Position numbers and translations under genes: made by a program. A DNA stretch of 64,000 bases from Axinella damicornis. Its lineage: Eukaryota > Porifera > Demospongiae > Axinellida > Axinellidae. The stretch's first letter is position 1, and every line of letters begins with the position of its first letter. This document shows, in pieces, positions 33,845 through 45,469 of this stretch. The notes under the pieces were generated by a model. The model worked only from the letters and a program-made list of their open reading frames with translations, did no database searches and was not told the DNA's origin. The DNA lies in NCBI GenBank assembly GCA_963931865.1, contig OZ007513.1, positions 2,063,452 through 2,127,451 on the forward strand. The letters are read 5' to 3'.

Positions 33845-34140
33845 ATGCCACCAGAACTCCATGAGGTGATCTGCAGACGTGAGGTTATATCCTTTGTCTG
33901 AATGCCAGATCGTTGGTTGTACGGACGCCTCAAGGAGACCCAGCTAGACCTTAGTAACAGTTTAACATCCTTTTCCGAGAAGCCGCTGCCAGCAAATAAG
34001 CTATGAGAATAAGGGAAAAGCTGTGTGGACTCCTGGTCCGGGATCGAACCCGGTCTCGGGATCAAACCCGGTCCCGGGATTGAACCCAGTAGCTACCTCG
34101 AGGTTATGAACCAGTTACCACTGCCCCCCAACCCCAGCCC
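33845..34140 (-). mobile_element. Probable tRNA-derived SINE with repeated B boxes
   Basis: On the minus strand an A-box-like GGCAGTGGTAACTGG is followed by GGGTTCAATCCCGG, then GGGTTTGATCCCG and GGGTTCGATCCCGG, three B-box-like motifs in tandem, and then a unique body. The triple B box is unusual; the rest fits a tRNA-derived SINE head. Confidence 0.5.
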
Positions 34141-35379
34141 TGAGAGAAGTAGACAGAACGACAGCTCTGCCAGACCACGTAATCAATCAACTGATTGAAC
34201 ATGTACTGTCACAGCAAAAATAAAAAATAACGTTCCTCTCCGTGTGCCTAATCTGGACTTTCAAGTGAATGAGAAACTATTTTACCTGGCCTAATACACT
34301 CTAAAAATAGATAGCTACAGTTACAGTGCCTAAAATACGAATCATTTTAGTGCGTAAACGAATGTTTGACTTTCGAAAATTCGTTAGAATAATCGAAGGG
34401 GAAACTCCTCATATCGATTACTACATGGCGGTGTACAATCAAGATGGCGTTGGATCCAGAATTGGAAGAGTTGTGCTAGTGCCAGTGGTAATAGTGCTAG
34501 TGCGTGACATTGAGTTCTAATCGTGAAAAATCTTGATGTTTGGAAACATGGAAAACTGGACCAAAAGAATGCCAAGTGTAGCTAGCTACACTGTGTGAGC
34601 TCGAGAAAACCTACGCATTTCATGGAGGCACGAGCAACCTTCACGACCACCTAGTCCAAATACAAGCAAGCGAGTTCAAGCCAAAACAGCAGCCTCGCAT
34701 ATTACAGCCCCAATTTCCGTTTATCCAGTTTCCTTATAGCTAGCTATATAGCTATATAGAGTACAAAGGTTATCTCGATTTCCTACACCATGTGGGCTTA
34801 GTAGTTACTTGCTAAGGTTACTTGCTTAGTAGTTACTTGCTGAGGCAAAGAAGCCCAGGGGGACCGGGTGGGTAGAATTAATTAATTTTTTTAGTGCCTG
34901 CCACCACTATTCTATCAACAGTATATGGCACAAACTGTTTAACATTCGGTAGAATTATTTCATATTTACAATGTAATCAGTTCACTTTGCATGAGTGTCA
35001 GGACACTTCCCCATGAATCACAAAATCATCTATCAACTGCTCCCCAATTGTGTCCGCTTCGGCTGCTGCTCCCTGATTGCATCCACTTCAACTGCTGGTC
35101 CCTGATTGAGTCCGCTTCAACTTCTGCTCCCTAATTGCGTCCGCTTTGACTGCTGCTCTCCGATTGCATCCGCTTGTAGCCCATGCTCAATGTTCTCGAA
35201 CATTCTTTGCGGAGTTCGAGGTTCAGCAAATTGAAGTATGAAGGTCGCGCGTCACTAGTCTAGTCCCGCCCCACGAAGATCCCACTTCCATCACGTACAC
35301 ACACACACATCACTTAGACAGCAATTGAGCAATGGGATGAGAACACAACTGATTCAGAAGACACACCGACCATTCTCAA
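34141..35379. other. Intergenic with relic promoter box and 29-bp minisatellite
   Basis: CTCTAAAAATAGATAGCTACA at about 34301 resembles the GTPase promoter box but has no gene behind it. A 29-bp minisatellite, five copies (GCTGCTCCCTGATTGCATCC-type), spans about 35030-35175; related sequence is at 42885-42955. No coding exon seen. Confidence 0.5.
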
Positions 35380-36000
35380 TAGCCTTGTTCCCAGGGTTCC
35401 TCCTGCGTGCGCATGTTGCTGCACATGCAAGGGGGAGCCTGGGAACAAGGCTACATTACCACAGCTCACAGGTGCTGTAAATGACCTAACATTCACTATT
35501 GTGCAGCATCCTCAACGAAAGCATGTAAAGGAAACCACAGGGATATTCAACTCAAGACATGACCTAGGTGACAGACAGTAGTACTCAAAACACAGGATGC
35601 ATCATATGCTAAGAGAGCAGGGAAGTCCCCTGGGTGTCTCCCTAGATGACACAACAAGCTTCCTGCCATTTCACCAGCCTATGAGACACATCTGGCTGCT
35701 AGCTGGGACTGAGCTGGTTTATTCTGTACATGAGAACACGTGTTACATGCGGGTGTCTCTAATCGCTGGAGTGGACTCTTCACTGGAATGTGGAACCTCA
35801 GGGACTGGAACGAGGAACTGGCTAAACTGCTATAATATGGCTTATTCAGGGTAGGACTGACTGGAGCCAGGATTACTTATAATTTTTGTTAAACGTGCTA
35901 TTGAAGTATGTATATATCTTTCTTCAAGTTTGTTCAGGTCAATGGTCACATGCATGATTGTTGACTGATTGCATATTTAATGAGCAACAATGAATTTCAG
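35380..36000. repeat. Segmental repeat unit beginning with a foldback element
   Basis: A 74-bp foldback (35380-35453, core TGCACATGCAAGGGGGAGCC) is followed by about 500 bp (CAGCTCACAGGTGCTGTAAA..., GCAGGGAAGTCCCCTGGGT..., GGACTGACTGGAGCCAGGAT...). Copies with different indels are at about 39503-39960, 46436-46930, 49416-50040 and 51180-51450. This is duplicated spacer, not coding. Confidence 0.75.
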
Positions 36001-36359
36001 CCATATGGGGAATATTCATTATTACCTATGCTTCAGCAAAGGCTAGAGTTTGATTTTGCCCCAAATAATGAGTCCTTTTAGGAGCTAAGCAGGTGAAGCA
36101 TTCTGAAAGCTTGGCAAAGGTAATTACCCAGCAAGTGCATGTGACATCAATAGAAAACAGTGGATACAGCTCATGGATGCTCAAAACAGCTTGCTTCTTT
36201 CCCACCTGGAGTCCTTCATAGACCGTTGTTGAAGCTCATTAAATATTCTTGACCTGTACGAACTGAGGAAAGATGCTTCAACAGGCTATACAGAGCAAGT
36301 TTAGTGAAATAACTAGTAGGTTAGACTGTCCTACCCCAAACGAGGCATCTTACAGAAGT

Positions 36360-36660
36360 TTAGCCAGTTCTCCATTCCAGGCCTAGGTTCCAGTTGAAAT
36401 CCAGTCCCACATTCCAGTCCCATGTTACGGTCCCACATTCCAGTGAAGAATATCCAGACACCCTGTTACATGCATGAGAACCCACCACAAGTGATAAATG
36501 CTTGTACGTATACCATAGGGCATGGGCGTTTGAACCACAGTCAAATGTATACTTATATAGTGGTACCGGGTATTGGTATATCCATGCACCCTCATAGGTA
36601 CCACAGGGTATATACATGTATGTTGCTAGGCAACTGTGGTTCTTCTCACTATGGCACAAG
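36360..36660. repeat. Repeat with (CATTCCAGTCCCA)-type short tandem units
   Basis: CATTCCAGTCCCATGTTACGG-type units followed by CCATAGGGCATGGGCGTTTG recur at about 40130-40340, 47215-47340, 47440-47600 and 50455-50730. Open frames here are incidental. Confidence 0.6.
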
Positions 36661-36858
36661 TTAGACTATATATGAGCTTTTAGGGTGTATGCCTCGTGGA
36701 GACTGATGCTGTTGCTTATTCAGGCTCCCCTTGGGCAGACATGCAACTGCATGTCAATGAAGTTGCTTAGTATACCTGAATGATCATCACAATGATAATT
36801 CATTAGCTAGTATACCTATGTTGTTACATGGTGCTATACAGAATAATTGCACTCTTGC

Positions 36859-38571
36859 TCAGAATGCTATAGCTAGGTGTTCTAGCCTTTGAAGAGCCTC
36901 TGTGATTGGTATGGGATCACAGGAAAGTCTCTTTTTGATTTTCTTCCTTTTAGCAATGTACTCCTTGAGTAGGCGTATCTCTTTGAGGTATTCTTGATGT
37001 TCTGTGCAGTGTTCTTCCATATCACTCTTAAGGTCATCGAGACGTTTTTGAGTGGTACTAATCTCTGCATTCAGTGATCTGATCTCACCTGAATACATGA
37101 TTTGCTTGCTGGTCTTCAGAGTGACATTGGCATACAGACCCCGCCAAAGCTTGCCCTCTACTTTCCCTTCTGCACCACCTGGGTCTCTCTGTACATCAAA
37201 CTCCTTCCATTTAAGGTGACCATTGTCCCATTTGGAATGCCCAACAACTGGCCAAGCCGAAGCGATGACAAACCTCCTGGACTGCCGCCCCTCCAATTTC
37301 CAACTTTGCTTTAAAGACCATTCTTTTGCTGTAACTTCATCTGTCGAGTCCAGCTCTTCTTTGGAATCTTTCAAATGGGTCAGCTTCCGATCATATTCGG
37401 ACTCCAATTTTTCATCCCTTTCGATTCTGCTGAAGACCTCCGTGGCTTTCGAATTGGCTTGTTTCAGTCGTGCATTGTAGCCGCCTATTTCACCATCCAC
37501 CTTCTCCATCTCTTTATCGTCAATTTGCCTCAGTTCATCGGTCTTAGCCACCTTTAGGTCACTGAGGCATATAGGCGTCATCGTGGCTCGAATGAATTCC
37601 AGGATTGCCTGGCGGGTTCCCTCGCTGAGTTCTCTCTCGTCATTATCCATTGGCATGGAATCGATCTTGAACACTTGAGGGTCATAGCACAAGCCAGCAA
37701 CGTCACGAACCTCCTTCTGAGCATTGGTAACAATGGCGTCGATATCTACTCCTTGCAACTCACGCTGCTTTTCAGAGCGAGGGTCAGTCTGGTATTGGGT
37801 GAGAACGATTACCACATTTCCTCCAAACAGACGCGGTAACAGCTTCTTGTAGTAGTTGACGGTATCCTTGTACTGCGAGTCGATTTTAGACTCGAATTTC
37901 ATGCACAATATGCACGCCGAAATGGACTCCACGCTATTCAGAGCCTTCACGATGTCTATCATGTGTGAGAGATCTTGAGTTGCACTTTCGTTCAAGCCAG
38001 GAGTATCGATAATTCGCACGGCGCGCTTGCCTGATTGTTCTCGTGTGACTTGAGTAGAAACGCTTTGAGTCTCGGGCTTGTTGTCACGCGCAGTCCGAAA
38101 TGTTTGCTCCTTGCCAAAGATGTGACGATCCCTCGGGTCAAGCAAGAAGTTTCCGAGGGTACTTTTTCCATTTCCACAGGGAAAAATGTCCAAATTACTA
38201 ACGTAGAAATTGGTACAAAAGTGTGGTAAAATGAAATTTGTGGTACAAATTTGTAGTGAAAATGTAGTGATTTTGTTGAGATTTTGTTTATTGCACCAAT
38301 GGAAAGATTGGTGTGTGTACAAGCAATGGTCCTAAGTTTCTTTTCATCAGGCAAAATTTTTTGATGCTATGATAAAAAAGGTGAAAGTTTAAAATTCATA
38401 CTTTCCTACAATTTCACCATGTTTTTGTACCATTTTCTACGTTAGTAAAAGTCTAATATTTCCCTGTGTTCCAGTGGACCCGATAAGCAAAAGAGTCGTC
38501 GCAGCATCCTCAGCTGTCACCGTATCAGTATTCGTGAACTTAGGCCTACTTGGGGCGCCGCGAGTAGCCAT
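36859..38571 (-). pseudogene. AIG1/GIMAP-like GTPase, copy 2, P-loop split by transposon
   Basis: The N-terminal 32 or so codons run from ATG 38571 to GSTG, where a 292-bp element (38177-38468) interrupts the P-loop; in-frame TAG follows within 12 codons. Beyond the element, NGKSTLGNFLLDP resumes and the frame stays open to the stop at 36859, including DTPG, the coiled coil and the about 85-residue Trp-rich module shared with copy 3 (SAWPVVGHSKWDNGHLKWKE). The element lacks usable splice sites at its edges, so the gene is most likely disrupted. The downstream frame is otherwise undamaged, so the insertion is recent. Confidence 0.82.
38177..38468. mobile_element. 292-bp inverted-repeat element inserted in GTPase copy 2
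   Basis: Left end CAGGGAAAAATGTCCAAATT, right end (reversed) CACAGGGAAATATTAGACTT; both arms continue with TTACTAACGTAGAAA. Comparison with copies 1, 3 and 4 gives the empty site. The duplicated target is TTCCA (5 bp), or TTC if the ends are taken as CACAGGG. No coding capacity. Confidence 0.85.
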
Positions 38572-38658
38572 GTTACATTGCACTAGCTAAGTAGGTAGGC
38601 CTATTCGTCTTCTCGCAAGTGTATGCGAGAATGTGTCACTTTAGTATCTGTCATGTCT

Positions 38659-38682
38659 CTAAAAATAGATACAGTTACGTAA
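38659..38682 (-). promoter_or_regulatory. MEF2-like and bZIP-like pair upstream of GTPase copy 2
   Basis: CTAAAAATAG (38659-38668) fits the MEF2 consensus and TTACGTAA (38675-38682) is a palindromic PAR/C/EBP-type bZIP site. They lie 88-112 bp upstream of the ATG at 38571. The same pair, same spacing, precedes copies 3 and 4. Factor identity is inferred from consensus only. Confidence 0.55.
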
Positions 38683-38997
38683 GAACGCCAATACTGCCCA
38701 CTCGGTACCGGTCTACGTCCTCATTAGCTGATATGGTCATGTATGGTACTGTGGCACTTCATGAGCACATCAGTATAGCTACTAGCCTAGCAACTCTAGC
38801 GAGCGTTGTCAAGCTCTACCTAACTACAAAGCCCATGCACGTGCACGTGGTCAGGGTGGTGGTGCAGTAGAAATTGAGAACCTGCATCATCTACTGTCGC
38901 TATAGACCTTGTATGTATAGCCTCGTTCCTAGGTACCGAGGATTCCCTTACATCATTAGGAAACTGGGTAACCGGTAAATTGGGTTCATCTATGCTG

Positions 38998-39150
38998 TAA
39001 TATACACTACATCAGGGCCGTCAGAACCGGTCCGGTTTGTCCGGCCATGCATGGCGGCTTCTATCAATATATCATATTGATAGAAGCCGCCATGCATATG
39101 GCCGGACAAACCGGACCGGTTCTGACGGCCCTGATGTAGTGTATATTACT
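38998..39150. repeat. Near-perfect 150-bp palindrome with hAT-like CAGGGCCGT ends
   Basis: Left arm 38998-39068 and right arm 39080-39150 differ by about 2 bp. The arms include CAGGGCCGTCAGAACCGGTC and also the flank TAATATACACTACAT. A single left arm in the same flank occurs at 45185-45250. Confidence 0.85.
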
Positions 39151-40620
39151 TAATATTACGTGCATTGCCAAGTTTGTTCATACATGTTTTTTGAAACGTA
39201 ATGAGTTAATTAGTTGTTTATGTTCTGACTAATGGGCCGCCCTGGCCTAGAATATTATTGTGAATAAAATTCATTCATTCATTCAATATTATTAAGATTT
39301 TAACTGTGTGTGTGTGTGTGTGTGTGAGTGACGGAAGTGGGATGTTCGTGGGGCGGGACTAGACGGCAAATGGCTTCAATTGGCCATGGAAAGTACCTTG
39401 GTTGGAACTTGCCTTTTCTCTGCAGCATTGTAGCTAAGAGTAATTGCAAACCATGGTGTGATAGACTGGGGTTGAGCTTGTAGCTGCTGACCATTCACAC
39501 TAGCCTCGTTCCCAGGCTCCCTCCTGCGTGCGTGTGTTGCCGCATATGCAAGGGGGAGTCTGGGAACGAGGCTACATTACCACAGCTCACAGGTGCTGTA
39601 AATGACCTAATATCCACTATTGTGCAACATCCTCAACGAAAGCACACGTAAAGGAAACCACAGGAATATTCAACTCAAAGACATGACCTATAGGTGACAG
39701 ACAGTATAGTACTCAAAATACAGGCAACATCATAGCTAAGAGAGCAGGGAAGTCCCCTGGGTATCTCCCTAGACCAGAGTAGGACTGACCAGAGTAGGAC
39801 TGACTGGAGCCAGGATTACTTATTGGCTTTGTTAAACGTGCTATTGAAGCATCTTTCCTCAAGTTGGTTCAGGTCAAAGGTCACATGCATGATTGATTGC
39901 ATATTTTAATGAGCTTGAACAATGAATTTCAGCCATAGTCATAGATGATAGGGCCCATAGCCACCGATGTTGAAACTCATTAAATATTTTTACAAACGTA
40001 ATAGAGGAAAGATGCTTCAACAGGCTACAGAGCAAGTTAAGCTAAGTAACCGAGTGAATAAGTAATCCTAGGCTCTGTCCTACCGTGAACGAAGCATCTT
40101 ATAGCAGTTTAGCCGGTTCCCCATTCGAGTCCCAGGTTCCAGTTGAATTCTAATCCCACATTCTAGTCCCACATTCCAGTCCCACATTCCAGTCCCATGT
40201 TCCGGTCCCACATTCCAGTGAAGAATCCATCCTTAGAGACACCATATGTTACATGCATGAGAACCCACCAACAAGAGGTTATAAATGCTTGTGCGTATAC
40301 CATAGGGCATGGGCGTTTGAAAGGCACCAATAACCACCACAGTGGACAACTAGAGGTGTTCATAGAACACATACCCCGCGCTGAACGTCAGGATGCGTGC
40401 AGTGCAGCTACAATCGACGTGACATCTTTGCCGATGCGCATCGAACAGGGCGGCTATGGCGTATACTGTGTTCGTGTATGGCCATATCCAAGGTGTGGGA
40501 GTGACCGCTTACCGTATATACAACATATTATATTGTGAAGCTGGAGAGGTGGGGCCAAATGTTACGAATAATAGGAAATAGCTGGAAAAAACAGCCGAAA
40601 CAATAGCCACGATGTCTGTG
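39151..40620. repeat. Duplicated spacer, no gene
   Basis: Contains a (TG)n tract near 39305, a foldback (39503-39575), a copy of the spacer unit of 35380-36000 and the short-unit repeat at 40130-40340. No coding exon. Confidence 0.6.
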
Positions 40621-40626
40621 ATGTAC

Positions 40627-42340
40627 ATTATTATTATTATTATTATTATTATTTGTGACTTTACAGACTGTATGAGGTAAAAGTGCATGAGTGAATTGTA
40701 GTTGTGACGTGAATTTGGGGGTATAAATGACAGTCTGAGGGACTAACTCCACTGAAGGAGCAGCTCACGTACTAGTTAAGCATAATACATACAAACATCA
40801 AAACATTGAACAAGATAGTAGCAAGTTACTGTAAGAAACACCTTGAGCATGGACATACAATGTGAAATGAACAGTGGTTTGTAGGGTCAAAATTCGCATT
40901 AAAGTGCTCCCAGAAGTACTTGAGGAGACTATGTTTATTGCTTTCAACGGATACAGTGAGATCGATAAGACTATTCGGTAGAGAGTTCCAGAGTCTTACA
41001 ACTCTATTAAAGTAGAAATGTCTAGCCATTGAGGTTTTGCAGAAGTTGTGAGTGAGCTTGTTGGCAGCTGCTGCTCTGGTGTTGCCGGAGGAGAATGATA
41101 CATACTCCCGTATGTTCATGTTGTCGTGCGGGTCATGGAAGCATTTCAAAAGAAAGCACAGGTCTTGCAACTCTAGCCAGTACATAAGAGGCAGGAGATG
41201 AAGTGATTGTAGTCTCCACTTGTAGTTTCCTCTATTGTAGTTGTTAAGTATGAACTTTGTAGCTTTCCTCTGGACTCTCTCGATGTTGGTGATGTCTTTT
41301 ATGAGGTGGGGTCGCCACAGTTGACTGCAGTAGCTTAAATGTGAGCGTACAAGTAATATGTACAATCTCTTCTTGAGACTGACAGGAGAGGAAGCTGGCA
41401 GTGTCCGTCTTATCAAATTTAGAGATCTGTAGGCTTTCAGACATATATGGTTGAGGTGGTCTGTCCAGGACAGATCACTGTTAACAATGATTCCCAGATC
41501 TCTTTGTGTATTTGCTGCTGTAATGGTGGCACCATCCAGAGTGTAGGAATCAGAGCGTTGAGAAGGGTATTTTGCGCGAGAAAATTGCAAAATATTGCAT
41601 TTGTCTGTGTTTAGATATAGCTTGGAATGTTGGCACCAACTTTCGACTTGATGAATGTCATCTTGAAATAGCTGTTGGTCTTGCTCGTTCTTGATAGTGT
41701 GTAACAGCTTGGTGTCGTCAGCAAAAATGAAACAAGATGCAGATCTAATAGAAAGCGGCAAATCATTGACATAGATTAGAAAGAGTAGAGGGCCCAATAT
41801 GCTGCCCTGGGGCACACCTGATAAGACAGGTAGGATAGAAGAGTTGCATCCATTGTAACGTACGAAATGAGATCGGTTGGATAAGTAGTTACTGAACAAT
41901 TTCCATAGAGGGCCTGTTATCCCGATTTGCCAGAGTTTCTGGAGTAGTTCATAGTGAGGTACAGTATCGAATGCTTTGCGGAAGTCTAGGTAAAGTGCAT
42001 TCATTGTGTGCCTGTTGTCCAAAGCATTGTGCATCAAGGCGAATGCTGCTAGTAGTTGTTGCAGGGCAGAACGATTTTTGAGAAACCCAAACTGGAACTC
42101 AGATAGTTTTGGTCTAATGAATTTGATGACTTTATTGTATATGATTCTTTCCAGAACTTTGGACAATACGCAGAGTAGAGATATAGGTCTGTAATTCTTG
42201 ATTTCTGTTAGGCTTCCTTTTTTGGGGATTGGGGTTATCATATGTATTTTCCATTGAGAGGGTAGAAAACCGCTCTTCAAGCATTGAGTGAATAGGTGGA
42301 ATATAGGTTCAAGCAAGGGTATGCTGCAATTCTACATAGA
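40627..42340 (-). mobile_element. 5'-truncated non-LTR retrotransposon with reverse transcriptase
   Basis: Minus strand. An open frame of about 500 codons (from about 42340 down to the stop at 40826) encodes a reverse transcriptase: PIPKKGS, NYRPISLL, LDFRKAFDTVPH, GVPQGSILGPLLF and the catalytic FADD are all present, followed by the C-terminal RVQRKATKF region typical of CR1/L2/Jockey-like elements. The endonuclease and ORF1 are missing, so this is a 5'-truncated copy. A 3' tail of about 170 bp ends in (AAT)n at 40627-40653. The intact reverse transcriptase frame suggests a fairly recent insertion. It separates GTPase copies 2 and 3. Confidence 0.88.
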
Positions 42341-43359
42341 TCGTGACAAAACACTGTTTCCTAGCGGTCATCTCGAAGCATGAAGTTTCCAAATGCACTG
42401 CGTGTCCTGTTCTTGATGGGACTCTGAGGTCACGAAGAGGTGGAGCCAATGTTATGAATAGTTATGAAAAGTAGGAAATAGCCGAAATGCAGCGAAACGG
42501 AGCGCCTTGACTTCAGTCAGGTACACATAGAGCAGTTTTTTGCTATTTGCTATTGTTTGACTCCATTTCGATGGTTTTTGAGGGTCTATGTGGCGAGATT
42601 TCAATTTTTTCCGCCTGACAGACAGACGACTGACTGACTGACAGACGACTGACTGACGGACAAAACCGATTGCTTAACCCCGCTTCGCGCATGCGCGCGC
42701 GGGGTAACTACACACTAAGTGGTACCAGGGTATTGGTACATCCATGCACCCTCATAGGTACCACATGAGTGTTGCTATGCAACTATGGTTTCCTAGTTCC
42801 CATGCACTATAAAATCTATGGCATAAGTTAATATTACAAGTAGCTTCGCTCACTTCACTTGCTCAGCTTTTTCCTCCTCGTTGCCTTGCTCCGGCCCCGA
42901 TTGCGTCCGCTTCAGCTGCTGCTCCCCGACTGCATCCATTTCAGCTTCCCATGGCCAGCCAAGTTCTGGAAGGTTCCAACTCCTGCGCAAGCATTCACAG
43001 AGTTCGAGGTTCAGTAAATTTAGTATGAAGGTCACGTGTCACTATAATGTATAGTCCTCCCAGAATATCCCACATCTGCACACACACAAACACACACACA
43101 CACACGGTTAAAATCTTGATACCATGTTAGGGTGTATGCCTCATGCAGACTGATACAGTTGCTTCTTCAGGCTCCCCTTGGGCAGACATGCATTGTCAAC
43201 TGTTGTTATATAAGTCAATGAAGTTGCTTTTGCTAATTAAAAGAATAATCATACATTGCTACAATGAACACAACCATGCATGTATCGATATCTGTACGTG
43301 GACTATAGCGAAGGTCACTGAGTCCTGCCACATGCCTACAAAGTGATCACGTTCACTAA
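42341..43359. repeat. Repeat-rich spacer 5' of the retrotransposon
   Basis: GAGGTGGAGCCAATGTTATG... near 42430 resembles 40550-40600 on the other side of the retrotransposon. (GACT)n-rich sequence and GCGCATGCGCGCGCGGGGTAA follow at 42615-42710, as at 45820-45895 and 48545-48625. A relative of the 29-bp minisatellite lies near 42890 and a (CA)n tract near 43080-43105. No gene. Confidence 0.55.
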
Positions 43360-44784
43360 TCAGTTTTCAGGGTTTAGGTGTTCTAGCCTTTGAAGAGCCT
43401 CTGCGATTGGTATGGGATCGCGGGAAAGACGCTTTTTGGTTTCATTCCTTTCATCAATGTACTCCGTGAGTAGGCGTATATCTTCGAGGTATTCTTGATG
43501 TTCTTCGAGGCGTTCTTGAATATTCCTCTTAAGCTCATCGAGACGTTCTTGTGCAGTACGAATCTCTGCATTCAGTGATCTGATCTTATCTGAATACTTC
43601 ATTTGCTTGCTGGTCTTCAGAGTGACATTGGCATACAGACCCCGAGCAAACTTGCCTTCCACTTTCCCTTTTGCACCACCTGGGTCTCTCTGTACACTGA
43701 ACCTCTTCCATTCAAGGTGACCATTGTCCCATTTGGTATGCCCAACGACTGGCCAAGCTGAAGCGATCTCAAAGCTCTTGGACTGCCACTGAAAGAATTT
43801 CCAACTTTGCTCTAAAGACCATTCTTTTGCTGTAACTTCATCTGTCGAGTCCAGCTCTTCTTTGGAATCTTTCAAATGGGTCAACTTCCGATCATGTTCG
43901 GACTTCGATTTGCCATCCCTTTCGATTCTGCTGAGGACCTTCGCAGCCTTCGAATTGGCTTGTTTCAGTCGCTCGTTGTAGCCGCCTATTTCACCATCCA
44001 CCTTCTCAATTTTTTTGTCGTCAATTTGCTTCAGTTCATCGGTCTTAGCTACCTTTAGGTCACTGAGCTGGATAGGCTTCATTGTGACTCGAATGAAATC
44101 CAGGATTGCCTGGCGGGTTCCCTCGCTGTGTTCTCTCTGGTCTTCCATCACTGGCATGGAATCGATCTTGAACACTTGAGGGTAATAGCTCAAGTCAGCA
44201 ACTTTACGAACCACCTTCTGAGCATTGGTAACAATGGCGTCGATATCTACTCCTTGCAACTCACGCTGCCTTTCAGAGTAAGGGTCTGTCTGGAATTGGG
44301 TGAGAACGATGACCACATTTCCTTCAAACAGACTCGGTAACAGCTTCCTGTAATAGGCGACGGTAGCCTTGTACTGCGAATCGATTTTGGACTCGAATTT
44401 CATGCACAATATGCACGCCGAAATGGACTCCACGCTATTCAGAGCCTTCACGATGTCTATCATGTGTGAGAGATCTTGAGTTGCACTTTCGTTCAAGCCA
44501 GGAGTATCGATAATTCGCACGGCGCGCTTGCCTGATTGTTCTCTTGTGACTTGAGTAGAAACGCTTTGAGTCTCGGGCTTGTTGTCACGCGCAGTCCGAA
44601 ATGTTTGCTCCTTGCCAAAGATGTGACTATTCCTCGGGTCAAGCAAGAAGTTTCCGAGGGTACTTTTTCCATTTCCAGTCGATCCGATAAGCAAAAGAGT
44701 CGTCGCAGCCGCACGATCCTCAGCTTTGACTGTCACCGTATCGGTACTCGTGAACTTAGGCCTACTTGGGGCGCGAGTAGCCAT
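43360..44784 (-). CDS. AIG1/GIMAP-like GTPase with coiled coil and Trp-rich module, copy 3
   Basis: Single exon, 474 residues from ATG 44784 (MATRAPSRPK). G1 GSTGNGKST at 34-42, G3 DTPG at 93-96, TQFQTD where G4 is expected. Residues about 245-305 and 395-450 are coiled coil; between them, at about 309-395, lies a module with WSLEQSWKF, SAWPVVGHTKWDNGHLEWKR and RGLYANVTLKTSKQ that I do not recognise. It may be a small beta-rich domain. This is the only fully intact long-form copy. Promoter sites at 44870-44893. Flanks on both sides are duplicated around copy 2, so 2 and 3 arose by segmental duplication. Confidence 0.85.
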   Translation of the reverse strand: MATRAPSRPKFTSTDTVTVKAEDRAAATTLLLIGSTGNGKSTLGNFLLDPRNSHIFGKEQTFRTARDNKPETQSVSTQVTREQSGKRAVRIIDTPGLNESATQDLSHMIDIVKALNSVESISACILCMKFESKIDSQYKATVAYYRKLLPSLFEGNVVIVLTQFQTDPYSERQRELQGVDIDAIVTNAQKVVRKVADLSYYPQVFKIDSMPVMEDQREHSEGTRQAILDFIRVTMKPIQLSDLKVAKTDELKQIDDKKIEKVDGEIGGYNERLKQANSKAAKVLSRIERDGKSKSEHDRKLTHLKDSKEELDSTDEVTAKEWSLEQSWKFFQWQSKSFEIASAWPVVGHTKWDNGHLEWKRFSVQRDPGGAKGKVEGKFARGLYANVTLKTSKQMKYSDKIRSLNAEIRTAQERLDELKRNIQERLEEHQEYLEDIRLLTEYIDERNETKKRLSRDPIPIAEALQRLEHLNPEN

Positions 44785-44869
44785 GTTACATGTACAGTGG
44801 GTAGCTAGGCCTTCTCGCAAGTGTATGCGTTCGGACCGAGATTGTGTCACTTTAGTATCTGGCCTGTCT

Positions 44870-44893
44870 CTAAAAATAGATACGGTTACGTAA
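44870..44893 (-). promoter_or_regulatory. MEF2-like and bZIP-like pair upstream of GTPase copy 3
   Basis: CTAAAAATAG at 44870-44879 and TTACGTAA at 44886-44893, 86-110 bp upstream of the ATG. A foldback-like insertion (GGTTTGGTTCCC...GGGAACCAAAC, about 44905-44970) sits just beyond. Confidence 0.55.
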
Positions 44894-45469
44894 GAACGCC
44901 TCCGGTTTGGTTCCCTTCTTGGGCGGAAACGAAACGCAGAAGGGTCTAACTGTGGGAACCAAACTACTGCCTACTCGGTCCTCCTTGGGTTCTTTGCCTC
45001 GATAATGCTATGCTAGTAGCTATGGTACTGTGGCATTTCATGAGCACATCCGTATACTAGCCTTGCAACTCTACCGAGCGCTGTTCAAGCTCTACCTAAC
45101 TAGCTACAAAGCCCACGTGGTGCAGTAGAACCTGCCTCGTTCCTAGCTAACATCATAAATTCATTAGGAAACTGGGTTCATCTATGCTGTAATATGCACT
45201 ACAGTTCAGGGCCGTCGGAACCGGTCCGGTTTGTCCGGCCATGGCGGCTTCTATTATGAATTCCAGTATTATGCGTACCTCATACAACAACATCATGGCA
45301 GAATCAACGACGATGCATGGATGTCGATGGCCCTCATGCACCAACCTCGTTCCCTAATCTTTACAAAGCGATCGTTCGGTTACAAGACTGATGCACTGAG
45401 ATCTATCAACAGCTATAGCTACGTATACATACTGTCTTAGAAAGCACCTCAGAAGGTAAAATTTACCAG

